Assembly: GCA_016794945.1 (NCBI GenBank)
Contig: JAEUIX010000098.1
Location: 1-5,381, forward strand
Direction: 5' to 3'
Source of the DNA: Phycisphaerae bacterium
GTDB taxonomy: Bacteria; Planctomycetota; Phycisphaerae; Phycisphaerales; UBA1924
Length of the DNA: 5,381 nucleotides
Shown one piece after another: positions 1 to 4,975 of the stretch (within the stretch, counting starts at the first letter, position 1; each line of letters opens with the position of its first letter). The notes under the pieces were generated by a model that saw only the letters and a list, made by a program, of their open reading frames with translations, was not told where the DNA came from and ran no database searches. Position numbers and translations under genes: made by a program.

Positions 1-1
1 G

Positions 2-1015
2 GGCCGCCGGGCCGACACCGGCGGCCGGGTGGAAGGGCTCTGGCTGGCCGACGCGCCCGGGCAAGGGGCGGGGACGATGGGGGGTGATGCGGCGTCGCTG
101 CGTTGGCGGGTGATGCTCCGCGGCAAGCGCCTCAGGCCCGGAGTGGCGGTAACGCTGGATCAAGGGTTGGGCGGCGTCGAGTCAACGGTGCGGCTGCGCC
201 TGCTGGAGCGTGACACCTTGGAGATTGGGGGCGGCGTGTGGCTGGCGGAGGTGGACGGCGCCCGCCCGGGCGAGACCACCGTCGCGCTGCTGGAGCGGCT
301 CGGTGTTACGCCACTGCCGCCGTACATCCGCGCAGCGCGCAGGCACGCGGGCGAGGCCGAGAGCGCCGAGGGCGAACGGACCGACCGCGCGGAGTATCAG
401 ACGGTGTACGCCCATGCGGAACCGACCGGCCAGGGGTCGAGCGGCAGCGTCGCGGCCCCAACGGCCGGACTGCACTTCACGCCGGAACTCCTGGCGCGCC
501 TGGCGGACCTGGGCGTGGGGCGTGCCGAGGTCACCCTGCACGTGGGCACCGGCACGTTCAAACCGGTCGAGACCGAGTTCGTGGAGCAGCACCCGATGCA
601 CGCGGAGTGGTGCGAGTTGCCGGCGGGAACCTGCCGCGCGATCGGGGCGTGCCGCGCCGCCGGCGGCCGGGTGGTGGCGGTGGGGACGACCAGCGCCCGG
701 ACGCTGGAGAGTTTCACGCCAGAGCAGGTCGCGGCGTGCGCCCGGCAGGGCGCGCCCGGGCGGCCGCTGGCCACGTGGACGCGACTGCTGATCACGCCCG
801 GCTTTGCATGGCGCAACGTCGATGCACTGATGACCAACTTCCACCTGCCGGGCAGCACGCTGCTGGCGATGGTGGCGTCGTTCGCCGGCGGGGTGGAACG
901 GGTCAAGTCGATCTACGCCGAAGCGATGGCGTGCGGATACCGGTTCTACTCGTACGGGGACGCGATGTTGGTCGTCGCGCGGCCATCGGGCGAGCAGGCG
1001 CGAGCGATTACTTGA
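2..1015 (+). CDS. queA: S-adenosylmethionine:tRNA ribosyltransferase-isomerase QueA (5' end cut off by the window)
   Basis: QueA transfers and isomerises the ribosyl group of S-adenosylmethionine onto preQ1 in position 34 of GUN-anticodon tRNAs, giving epoxyqueuosine; it is a cytoplasmic enzyme. The frame is open from base 2 and the first residues (GRRADTGGRVEGL) align with the E. coli GRKASGGKIEVL region, so roughly the first 65-70 residues are missing; the GTG at 29 is internal, not a start. Family motifs seen are LPPYI (314-328), YQTVY (about 395-409), AAPTAGLHF (452-478), TLHVGTGTFKPV (about 536-571), VGTTSARTLES, TNFHLPGSTLLAM (833-871) and YRFYSYGDAML (938-970). Compared with E. coli QueA recalled from memory, there are about 11 extra residues between LPPYI and YQTVY and about 7 more before VAAPTAGLHF, both hydrophilic loops. 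The stop TGA (1013-1015) lies inside the opposing gene's 3' end. Identification is firm. Confidence 0.96.
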   Translation, partial: GRRADTGGRVEGLWLADAPGQGAGTMGGDAASLRWRVMLRGKRLRPGVAVTLDQGLGGVESTVRLRLLERDTLEIGGGVWLAEVDGARPGETTVALLERLGVTPLPPYIRAARRHAGEAESAEGERTDRAEYQTVYAHAEPTGQGSSGSVAAPTAGLHFTPELLARLADLGVGRAEVTLHVGTGTFKPVETEFVEQHPMHAEWCELPAGTCRAIGACRAAGGRVVAVGTTSARTLESFTPEQVAACARQGAPGRPLATWTRLLITPGFAWRNVDALMTNFHLPGSTLLAMVASFAGGVERVKSIYAEAMACGYRFYSYGDAMLVVARPSGEQARAIT

Positions 1016-2219
1016 ACGCTTCCCATTCCTTGCCGCCGAGCACGTGGGAGCCGATCTTGAGTTTCATTACCTCGTCAGTGCCCTCGTAGATGCGGCAGAC
1101 GCGCACGTCCTGCAGGTGGCGGAAGGGGCGGTAGAGCTCGCTCCAGCCGCGACCGCCGAAGACCTGCACCGCGTGGTCCGCGGCCTGCCAGGCGGCGTTG
1201 GAGGCGAAGAACTTGGCCTGGGCAACGCGGTAGTCGGCTTCGGCCAGCAGGGCCTTGTCGCCCGGGGCGTTGTCGGAGGCTTCCTTGGCCAGCGCGGCGC
1301 GTTCGATCATGGCGTCGGCGGTGGCGCGGGCCATCTCGATCGCCGCCAGGTGCTCCTGCACCAGCTGGTGCTTGCCGATGGGCTTGCCGTGCTGGCGCCG
1401 CTCGCGGGCGTAACGCACGCACTCGTCGAGGCAGTCCTCGATCGAGCCGAGGCAGCCCGAGGCCACCGACAGACGGCCGGAAACGAGCGTGTGCATGGCG
1501 ATGCGGAAGCCCTCGCCCTCGGCGCCGAGCAGGTTGGCCGCGGGCACCGGGTGGTTCACCATCTCGAACATCGCGGTGTCGCAGGTGTACATGCCGGGCT
1601 TGGCGTGGAGCTGCTCGGCGTTGAAGGTCTCGGGGTGGGTGCCGTCGGGGCGGATGCCGGTCTCGACGATGAACGCGCTCATGCGCCGGTCGGCGCCGGT
1701 CTTGCCCTCGGGGAAGGCGAAGACGATCACGACGTGGGCGATGGAGCCGTTGGAGATGAGGTACTTGATGCCGTTGAGCAGGAAGCGATCGCCCTCGCGC
1801 CGGTAGGTGCAGGTGCCTTCCAGCGGGTTCGAGCCCGCGTCGGGCTCGGTGAGGCCGAAGGCCATCACGCACTGGCCCTTGCAGCTGGCCGGCAGGTACT
1901 TCTGCTTCTGGGCCTCGGTGCCGTACTTCATGATCGGGTACTGGCCGATCGACGTCTGGCCCGAGAAGTAGGTGCGGGGGCCGGACCCCTCGCGGTTGAT
2001 GCGGGCCAGGCACTTGGCGTATGTCCACGAGTCGGCGCCGCGCCCGCCGTACTTCTCGGGCACCGGGATGCCCAGGATGTTGTGCTTCAGCGCGAGCTTC
2101 GGCACCGCGTCGTTGTACGTGTGCTCCAGGTAGCAGATCTCCTCGATCGGGCGGAGTTCCTGGCAGTAGGCCTCGACATCGGCCATCAACTTGGCGCGGG
2201 CATCGGGGGACATCGTCAC
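1008..2219 (-). CDS. Acyl-CoA dehydrogenase family flavoprotein
   Basis: This 403-residue protein has the usual length and layout of FAD-dependent acyl-CoA dehydrogenases, which oxidise an acyl-CoA to the trans-2-enoyl-CoA and pass electrons to ETF. The N-terminal helical part is about 1-115. The first signature, AFGLTEPDAGSN (120-131), is followed by the beta domain with KYLISNGSIAHVVIVFAF (152-169). The C-terminal helical part has RERRQHGKPIGKHQLVQ (272-288), QVFGGRGWSELY (352-363) and RIYEGTDEVMK (376-386). E379 in YEGT occupies the place of the catalytic base (Glu376 of mature MCAD). Deviations are Asn131 where the signature usually has Asp, and Trp359 and Leu362 in the second signature. 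The GTG start at 2219 is preferred because GAGGT sits 5 bases upstream; an ATG two codons downstream is possible. Substrate chain length cannot be told. No ETF or other beta-oxidation gene lies in the window. Confidence 0.93.
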   Translation of the reverse strand: MTMSPDARAKLMADVEAYCQELRPIEEICYLEHTYNDAVPKLALKHNILGIPVPEKYGGRGADSWTYAKCLARINREGSGPRTYFSGQTSIGQYPIMKYGTEAQKQKYLPASCKGQCVMAFGLTEPDAGSNPLEGTCTYRREGDRFLLNGIKYLISNGSIAHVVIVFAFPEGKTGADRRMSAFIVETGIRPDGTHPETFNAEQLHAKPGMYTCDTAMFEMVNHPVPAANLLGAEGEGFRIAMHTLVSGRLSVASGCLGSIEDCLDECVRYARERRQHGKPIGKHQLVQEHLAAIEMARATADAMIERAALAKEASDNAPGDKALLAEADYRVAQAKFFASNAAWQAADHAVQVFGGRGWSELYRPFRHLQDVRVCRIYEGTDEVMKLKIGSHVLGGKEWEAFK

Positions 2220-2222
2220 GGG

Positions 2223-2229
2223 TCACCTC
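2223..2229 (-). promoter_or_regulatory. Ribosome binding site of the acyl-CoA dehydrogenase
   Basis: Read on the minus strand, GAGGTGA (2229-2223) matches the anti-Shine-Dalgarno partner GGAGGTGA at 7 of 8 bases when the preceding base is counted. GAGGT ends 5 bases before the GTG at 2219 and 11 before the ATG at 2213, which favours the GTG start. It is the best site of this kind in the window. Confidence 0.65.
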
Positions 2230-2255
2230 TGGCGTGGTCGAAGCGTGCGGGTTTG

Positions 2256-2291
2256 CCGGGTCCGGCCGGGCGTCGGCCGGCGTGGACCCGG
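2256..2291 (-). repeat. Bulged 13-bp hairpin in the acyl-CoA dehydrogenase leader
   Basis: CCGGGTCC (2256-2263) pairs perfectly with GGACCCGG (2284-2291). Directly inside it, GGCCG (2264-2268) pairs with CGGCC (2274-2278). This leaves a 5-base loop (GGCGT, 2269-2273) and a 5-base bulge on one side with the same sequence (GGCGT, 2279-2283). It lies 37-72 bases upstream of the dehydrogenase start, so it would fold in that mRNA leader if transcription begins further upstream. There is no T-tract on either strand, so it is not an intrinsic terminator. An RNA regulatory structure or a protein operator are both possible; the role is unknown. Confidence 0.5.
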
Positions 2292-2315
2292 GGCGGGACT
2301 GTAGAGCATTGATCG

Positions 2316-2342
2316 GCCCCGGGGCGGGTTCCCGCACGGGGC
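2316..2342. repeat. GC-rich inverted repeat
   Basis: GCCCCG (2316-2321) is complementary to CGGGGC (2337-2342), and GCGGG (2324-2328) to CCCGC (2331-2335) inside it, giving a possible two-part stem. The left arm is also half of a self-complementary 10-mer, GCCCCGGGGC (2316-2325), which competes with this fold. Such stems are fairly likely by chance at this base composition. Confidence 0.3.
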
Positions 2343-2362
2343 TGTCGTCAAACGCGCGACAG
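2342..2362. repeat. Dyad CTGTCG-N9-CGACAG, possible operator
   Basis: Two perfect 6-base half-sites, CTGTCG (2342-2347) and CGACAG (2357-2362), are separated by 9 bases. The centre-to-centre distance of 15 bases is not an exact helical turn multiple. The dyad lies near the middle of the divergent spacer, where a shared regulator could act on both genes. No regulator gene is adjacent, so this is a candidate only. Confidence 0.25.
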
Positions 2363-2386
2363 TTCGCGGAGTCCGGGCGGGGCTGA

Positions 2387-2436
2387 CCGATTCGCCCCGC
2401 GCCGCCGGCCGGGGCGACCCGGCGTGAACGAATCGG
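2387..2436. repeat. Overlapping 8-bp inverted repeats upstream of the STAS gene
   Basis: TCGCCCCG (2392-2399) pairs perfectly with CGGGGCGA (2410-2417) across a 10-base loop. A second pair, CCGATTCG (2387-2394) with CGAATCGG (2429-2436), flanks it and shares three bases with the inner left arm. The two full stems therefore compete unless the outer one shortens to 5 bp. The outer arms hold the rare AT-containing bases of this region. It sits 76-125 bases before the STAS gene start; no T-tract follows it. Function is unknown. Confidence 0.35.
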
Positions 2437-2500
2437 CGGCGCACCGTTCGGGCGCCGTGGTAGGCTGCGGCCGCCCGCCGGCGGCGAGTGGGGCGGGCCT

Positions 2501-2504
2501 GGAG
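2501..2504 (+). promoter_or_regulatory. Ribosome binding site of the STAS gene
   Basis: GGAG at 2501-2504 lies 7 bases before the ATG at 2512. This decides between that ATG and an in-frame GTG at 2488, which has no comparable site. Confidence 0.5.
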
Positions 2505-2511
2505 CGTGCGC

Positions 2512-2859
2512 ATGCTGGCGGTGAACTGCGAATCGTGGGGGCGTGGGGTGGTGGTGCGGTTGGGCGGCCGGGCGGATTTCTCGGCGGTGGACCACCTGCG
2601 ACAGTCGCTGCAGGAGGCGGCGCGCCAGCACCCGCGTGCGGCGATCATCGACGCTTCGGGGCTGGAGTTCATCGGCAGCGCCGGCATCGGCGTGCTTGTG
2701 GAGTTCCGCAAGGCGCTCGTGCGGCTGGGCGGGCGCGTGGTGATGGCCGGCGCCAACGAGTACATCGCCGGGTGCTTCAAGCTGAGCCGGCTGGACCAGG
2801 CCTTCGAGCAGTTCGCGACCGTTGACGCGGCGCGCACCGCGCTCGGCGATCCGGAGTGA
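2512..2859 (+). CDS. Single-domain STAS protein, anti-sigma-factor-antagonist-like
   Basis: The 115-residue product is essentially one STAS domain, the fold of SpoIIAA/RsbV anti-sigma-factor antagonists. The N-terminal strand VVVRLGGRADFSAV (13-26) matches the family's V.L.G.LD pattern. AIIDASGLEFIGSAGIGVLVEF (44-65) is the core containing the phosphorylation loop. Ser56 in FIGSAGIG aligns with the phosphorylated Ser58 of B. subtilis SpoIIAA; the Asp usually before it is Gly55 here, a change seen in other STAS proteins too. The C-terminal part has GGRVVMAGANEYI and a LSRLDQAFEQF segment typical of the last helix. It would be cytoplasmic and act by binding an anti-sigma/serine kinase partner, but no kinase, phosphatase or sigma gene is adjacent. 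Start chosen by a GGAG site; an upstream GTG would add 8 residues. It converges on panB with a 21-base gap. The family is firm; the partner and target pathway are unknown. Confidence 0.88.
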   Translation: MLAVNCESWGRGVVVRLGGRADFSAVDHLRQSLQEAARQHPRAAIIDASGLEFIGSAGIGVLVEFRKALVRLGGRVVMAGANEYIAGCFKLSRLDQAFEQFATVDAARTALGDPE

Positions 2860-2880
2860 GCAGCGGAGGGGCGCGGTGGA

Positions 2881-3744
2881 TCAGGGCTTGGCCTGCGCCG
2901 CGGCGGCGCGCGGCTGGTAGGGCGAGTCGCCCGCCGCCCGCTGCGCGACGATCCGCACCCACTGGCGGCCTGCATCCTCGATCGCCGGGCCGAGCGCCGC
3001 GAGAGGCCGCACGAACGGCGGCGGCCTGTCGGTCAGCCCGACGAGGTCGTTGAGCACCAGCACCTGGCCGTCGGTCTGCGGGCCTGCGCCGATGCCGATC
3101 ACCGGCACGGTGCGCCCGCCGGCGCGAGCCAGGGTCATCAGTTCGGCGGTGACTCCCTGCGGCACGGCTTCGACCAGCAGCATGGGGCACCCCGCGTCGA
3201 TCATGGCGCGGGCGTCGGAGATGATCTGCAGCGCCTCGGCGTCGGTCCGCCCGGCAGACGCGTACCCGCCGGTGACGGCCGAGCGCTGCGGCCGGCTGCC
3301 GACATGCGCGCAGATGGGCACGCCGGCGCGAACCATGCGCTCGACCACGGGTGCCAGCGATTCGTCGACCTCGAGTTTCACGGCGTCGGCCAGCCCCTCG
3401 GTGAGGAACCGGCCGGCGTTGCGCACCGCGTCGTCGGCCCGCGCCTGGTACGACATGAAGGGCATGTCGCCCATGATCAGTGGCACGCGGGCCTCCGCGG
3501 CGGGCACGCCGTCGAACGCGGATTCCGCCCCCCGGCGCACGCCGGCGGTGAGCGCCAGCAGCGGCTCCAGCGGGCAGTCGAGCGTCCGCGCGAAGCCGAA
3601 GACGGTCTCGGCCGCAGTGTCGCCCACCAGCAGCACGTGCACCCCCGCCCGGGCCAGCCAGCGGGCGGTGGTCGCGTCGTAGCAGGTCAGGCTGGCGAAG
3701 GCCTCGCCCGCCTGGGCCATCTTGCGGATCGTCGCGATGGTCAT
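2881..3744 (-). CDS. panB: 3-methyl-2-oxobutanoate hydroxymethyltransferase PanB (divergent)
   Basis: PanB makes ketopantoate from 2-oxoisovalerate and 5,10-methylene-tetrahydrofolate, the first committed step to pantothenate and coenzyme A. The 287-residue protein is a TIM barrel of normal length plus a C-terminal tail. LTCYD (19-23), LLVGDT (38-43), MGDMPFMSY (91-99), VKLEVDES (122-129), PICAHVG (143-149), LLVEAVP (189-195) and IGIGAGPQTDGQ line up with the family. By alignment with E. coli PanB, the metal and substrate residues are Asp42, Asp93, Lys123 and Glu125, and the catalytic acid Glu192; all are kept. Oddities are VGDT for VGDS, LALT for the usual YHT, GSRPQ for GLTPQ, GGYASAGR for GGYKVQGR, and about 12 extra residues before MGDMPF. 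The ATG start fits the family's N-terminus best; a GTG at 3759 would add 5 residues. Neither has a clear ribosome site. It lies 39 bases after the peroxiredoxin gene, likely in one operon. Confidence 0.92.
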   Translation of the reverse strand: MTIATIRKMAQAGEAFASLTCYDATTARWLARAGVHVLLVGDTAAETVFGFARTLDCPLEPLLALTAGVRRGAESAFDGVPAAEARVPLIMGDMPFMSYQARADDAVRNAGRFLTEGLADAVKLEVDESLAPVVERMVRAGVPICAHVGSRPQRSAVTGGYASAGRTDAEALQIISDARAMIDAGCPMLLVEAVPQGVTAELMTLARAGGRTVPVIGIGAGPQTDGQVLVLNDLVGLTDRPPPFVRPLAALGPAIEDAGRQWVRIVAQRAAGDSPYQPRAAAAQAKP

Positions 3745-3783
3745 GCGGGCCGTCGGCACGCGGCAATGGTAGTGGCGCGTCGG

Positions 3784-4278
3784 TCAGCCCGCGTCGACGA
3801 GCGAGCGAAGGGCCGACGCCATGCGGGCGGCGTGCCCTTTGGCCCGGACGTTCGCGAACCGGGCGGCGATGCGCCCGACGGGGTCGATGATGACCGTGGT
3901 GCGGATCAGCCCGATGGAGCGACGTCCGTACAGCACCTTGGGACCCCAGGCGCCCAGGGCCGCGATGGTTGCGGGAACGCCGTCGGCGCCGGGCGGATCG
4001 GACAGCAAGGGGAACGAAAGGCCGAACCGCGCTGCGAACGCCGCGAGTTGTGGGGGCTCATCGGGTGAGATCCCGGCGACCGCCGCGCGGAGCGAGGCCA
4101 GACCGGTCAGCGCGGACTGGAACTCGCAGGCCTGCGTGGTGCACGCGGGCGTGTCGGCTTCGGGGTAGACGTAGAGCACCAGCCAGCGGCCACTGAAGTC
4201 GGTTCGACGGACGGTGCGCCCGCACTGATCACGCAGCGCGAACGCCGGTGCGAGCGGGCGGGCCGTGTGCTCCGGCAT
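3784..4278 (-). CDS. bcp: Thioredoxin-dependent peroxiredoxin of the Bcp/PrxQ type
   Basis: The 164-residue product reduces hydrogen peroxide and organic peroxides using a peroxidatic cysteine, then is recycled by thioredoxin. The motif YPEADTPACTTQACEFQ (38-54) gives peroxidatic Cys46 within the T-P-x-C signature (Thr43, Pro44) and resolving Cys51 five residues later, the atypical two-cysteine arrangement of Bcp/PrxQ. The other hallmarks are a LLSD motif (91-94), WGPKVLYGR (111-119), the active-site Arg126 in RTTVIID, and VRAKGH (144-149) near the end. TPACT replaces the commoner TPGCT. There is no signal peptide, so it is cytoplasmic. The ATG at 4278 is chosen because it gives the normal family length and an 8-base gap to the upstream gene. 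A GTG at 4314 would add 12 residues and overlap that gene by 28 bases. No good ribosome site is seen, so translational coupling is likely. Family assignment is firm. Confidence 0.93.
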   Translation of the reverse strand: MPEHTARPLAPAFALRDQCGRTVRRTDFSGRWLVLYVYPEADTPACTTQACEFQSALTGLASLRAAVAGISPDEPPQLAAFAARFGLSFPLLSDPPGADGVPATIAALGAWGPKVLYGRRSIGLIRTTVIIDPVGRIAARFANVRAKGHAARMASALRSLVDAG

Positions 4279-4286
4279 GCGCGAGG

Positions 4287-4838
4287 TTATCCGGCGCGGG
4301 CGATCCAGGCGCACATCACGTAGGTCGCCATGCAGGCCAGGATGGTCAGGCCGATGAGCGGGCCGAGCCAGGCGGCCGGCTTCGGCGGCGGATCGGCCGG
4401 ACGCACGAGCGTGAGCCGAGATTCGCAGTCGGGGTTGAGCGCCCCGCGCCCGGAGCGGCGACCGTCCTGCACGATGGCGATGATCAGGTTCGCGTCGAAC
4501 GGACGCAGCCCGAGTCGGACGGCGATGTCGACGAGTTTGCGGCGCACCTCGGGACGGATGATCGCGGCGATGCCGCCCTCGAGCGCATCGGCGGCCCGAA
4601 GCGCGAAGATCCAGCGAGCATCATCCGGCATCATGCCCGAGGCCAGCACGTTGGCGCGGGCGACATCCCGCCGCGCGCGCGCTTCGTCGCCCGTGCGTGA
4701 ACCCGGCGCCGACGGGATTGCCCGGCCGGGCGACGCCGCGACCACCGGGCGGCTGTAGCGTCCGGGCAGCGCGTCGGGCAGATGGGCAACATCGCTGTTG
4801 ACCAGACGCAACGCGGGATGGCTGTTCTGCCGGTTCAT
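4287..4838 (-). CDS. C-terminally anchored membrane protein of unknown function
   Basis: I do not recognise this 183-residue protein. Residues 1-60 are hydrophilic and Pro/Arg/Ala-rich, probably disordered. Residues 70-130 look like a compact helical domain, with DDARWIFALRAADALEGG (72-89), a charged helix (IRPEVRRKLVDIAVRLG, 94-110) and LRPFDANLIIAIVQDGRRSG (111-130). A Pro-rich linker (PADPPPKP, 147-154) leads to one hydrophobic segment (about 157-180), and only a few residues follow, so it resembles a tail-anchored protein. Codon third positions are strongly G/C, which supports real coding. It is the first gene of the leftward cluster, 8 bases before the peroxiredoxin gene. The ATG at 4838 is chosen; the open frame continues to 4988, but that would overlap the divergent gene and is a low-complexity Arg/Ser-rich extension. 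AGGT lies 12 bases upstream, too far to be a convincing ribosome site. A role beyond membrane attachment cannot be inferred. Confidence 0.75.
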   Translation of the reverse strand: MNRQNSHPALRLVNSDVAHLPDALPGRYSRPVVAASPGRAIPSAPGSRTGDEARARRDVARANVLASGMMPDDARWIFALRAADALEGGIAAIIRPEVRRKLVDIAVRLGLRPFDANLIIAIVQDGRRSGRGALNPDCESRLTLVRPADPPPKPAAWLGPLIGLTILACMATYVMCAWIARAG

Positions 4839-4975
4839 CGCTGGCGATGAACCTAGTGGCGAGCGGCGTGCCAGCAGGCGCTGCCGACAGGAAGTCAACC
4901 AACGGGGCTGTGCCCCGCTGCGGAAACGGGCCCGCTGGACCGATAAAGTCACCCTGACAGCCATCGGACCCCCGC
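4839..4975. promoter_or_regulatory. Divergent promoter region between two membrane-protein genes
   Basis: This 137-base spacer should carry promoters for the leftward cluster and for the rightward gene at 4976. GATAAA (4942-4947) matches a -10 box at 4 of 6 positions on the plus strand, 28 bases before the ATG, but no good -35 box stands 16-18 bases before it. On the minus strand, TTGACT (4898-4893) matches a -35 box at 5 of 6 positions but lacks a properly spaced -10. An in-frame TGA at 4955-4957 rules out an earlier start for the rightward gene. Neither gene has a strong ribosome site. Confidence 0.35.
4903..4917. repeat. Perfect 6-bp hairpin, CGGGGC-TGT-GCCCCG
   Basis: CGGGGC (4903-4908) and GCCCCG (4912-4917) are perfect complements around a 3-base TGT loop. 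No T-run follows on either strand, so it is not an intrinsic terminator. It is central in the divergent spacer and could be an operator or chance in GC-rich DNA. The self-complementary 8-mer CGGGCCCG lies just beyond at 4927-4934. Confidence 0.3.

Larger units (their letters stand above)
2220..2511. promoter_or_regulatory. Divergent intergenic region rich in inverted repeats
   Basis: This 292-base gap separates two divergently transcribed genes and should hold both promoters. I see no convincing ORF in it. On the minus strand, TACAGT (2303-2298) matches a -10 box at 4 of 6 positions but has no recognisable -35 partner. The plus strand shows no clear sigma-70 boxes. The notable content is a run of inverted repeats at 2256-2291, 2316-2342, 2342-2362 and 2387-2436, listed separately. 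High GC makes chance stems more likely, so only the first is clearly above what I would expect. Confidence 0.5.

Noticed and set aside
29..31. GTG as the start of queA
   Set aside because: The frame is open upstream to the window edge and the residues before the GTG align with internal QueA sequence, so the gene is truncated by the window.
1044..2312. A 422-codon open frame on the plus strand opposite the acyl-CoA dehydrogenase
   Set aside because: It is a Gly/Ala/Val/His-rich antisense shadow with no recognisable domain, as often arises opposite GC-rich genes; the minus strand carries a clear family match.
2256..2417. The intergenic hairpins as intrinsic terminators
   Set aside because: None is followed by a run of T on either strand, and both flanking genes start here rather than end.
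1075..2631. A 518-codon minus-strand frame through the dehydrogenase and the intergenic region
   Set aside because: The translation is Arg/Pro-rich and low in complexity, shifted relative to the real gene, and runs through the divergent spacer and into the STAS gene.
2860..2880. A terminator between the convergent STAS and panB genes
   Set aside because: The 21-base gap has no inverted repeat and no T-tract.
2777..3766. A 329-codon minus-strand frame over panB
   Set aside because: It is a frame-shifted Arg/Gly/Ala-rich shadow; the panB frame contains all the family motifs.
3304..4068. A 254-codon plus-strand frame opposite panB and the peroxiredoxin gene
   Set aside because: It crosses two firmly identified opposite-strand genes and its product has shadow-like composition with no motif.
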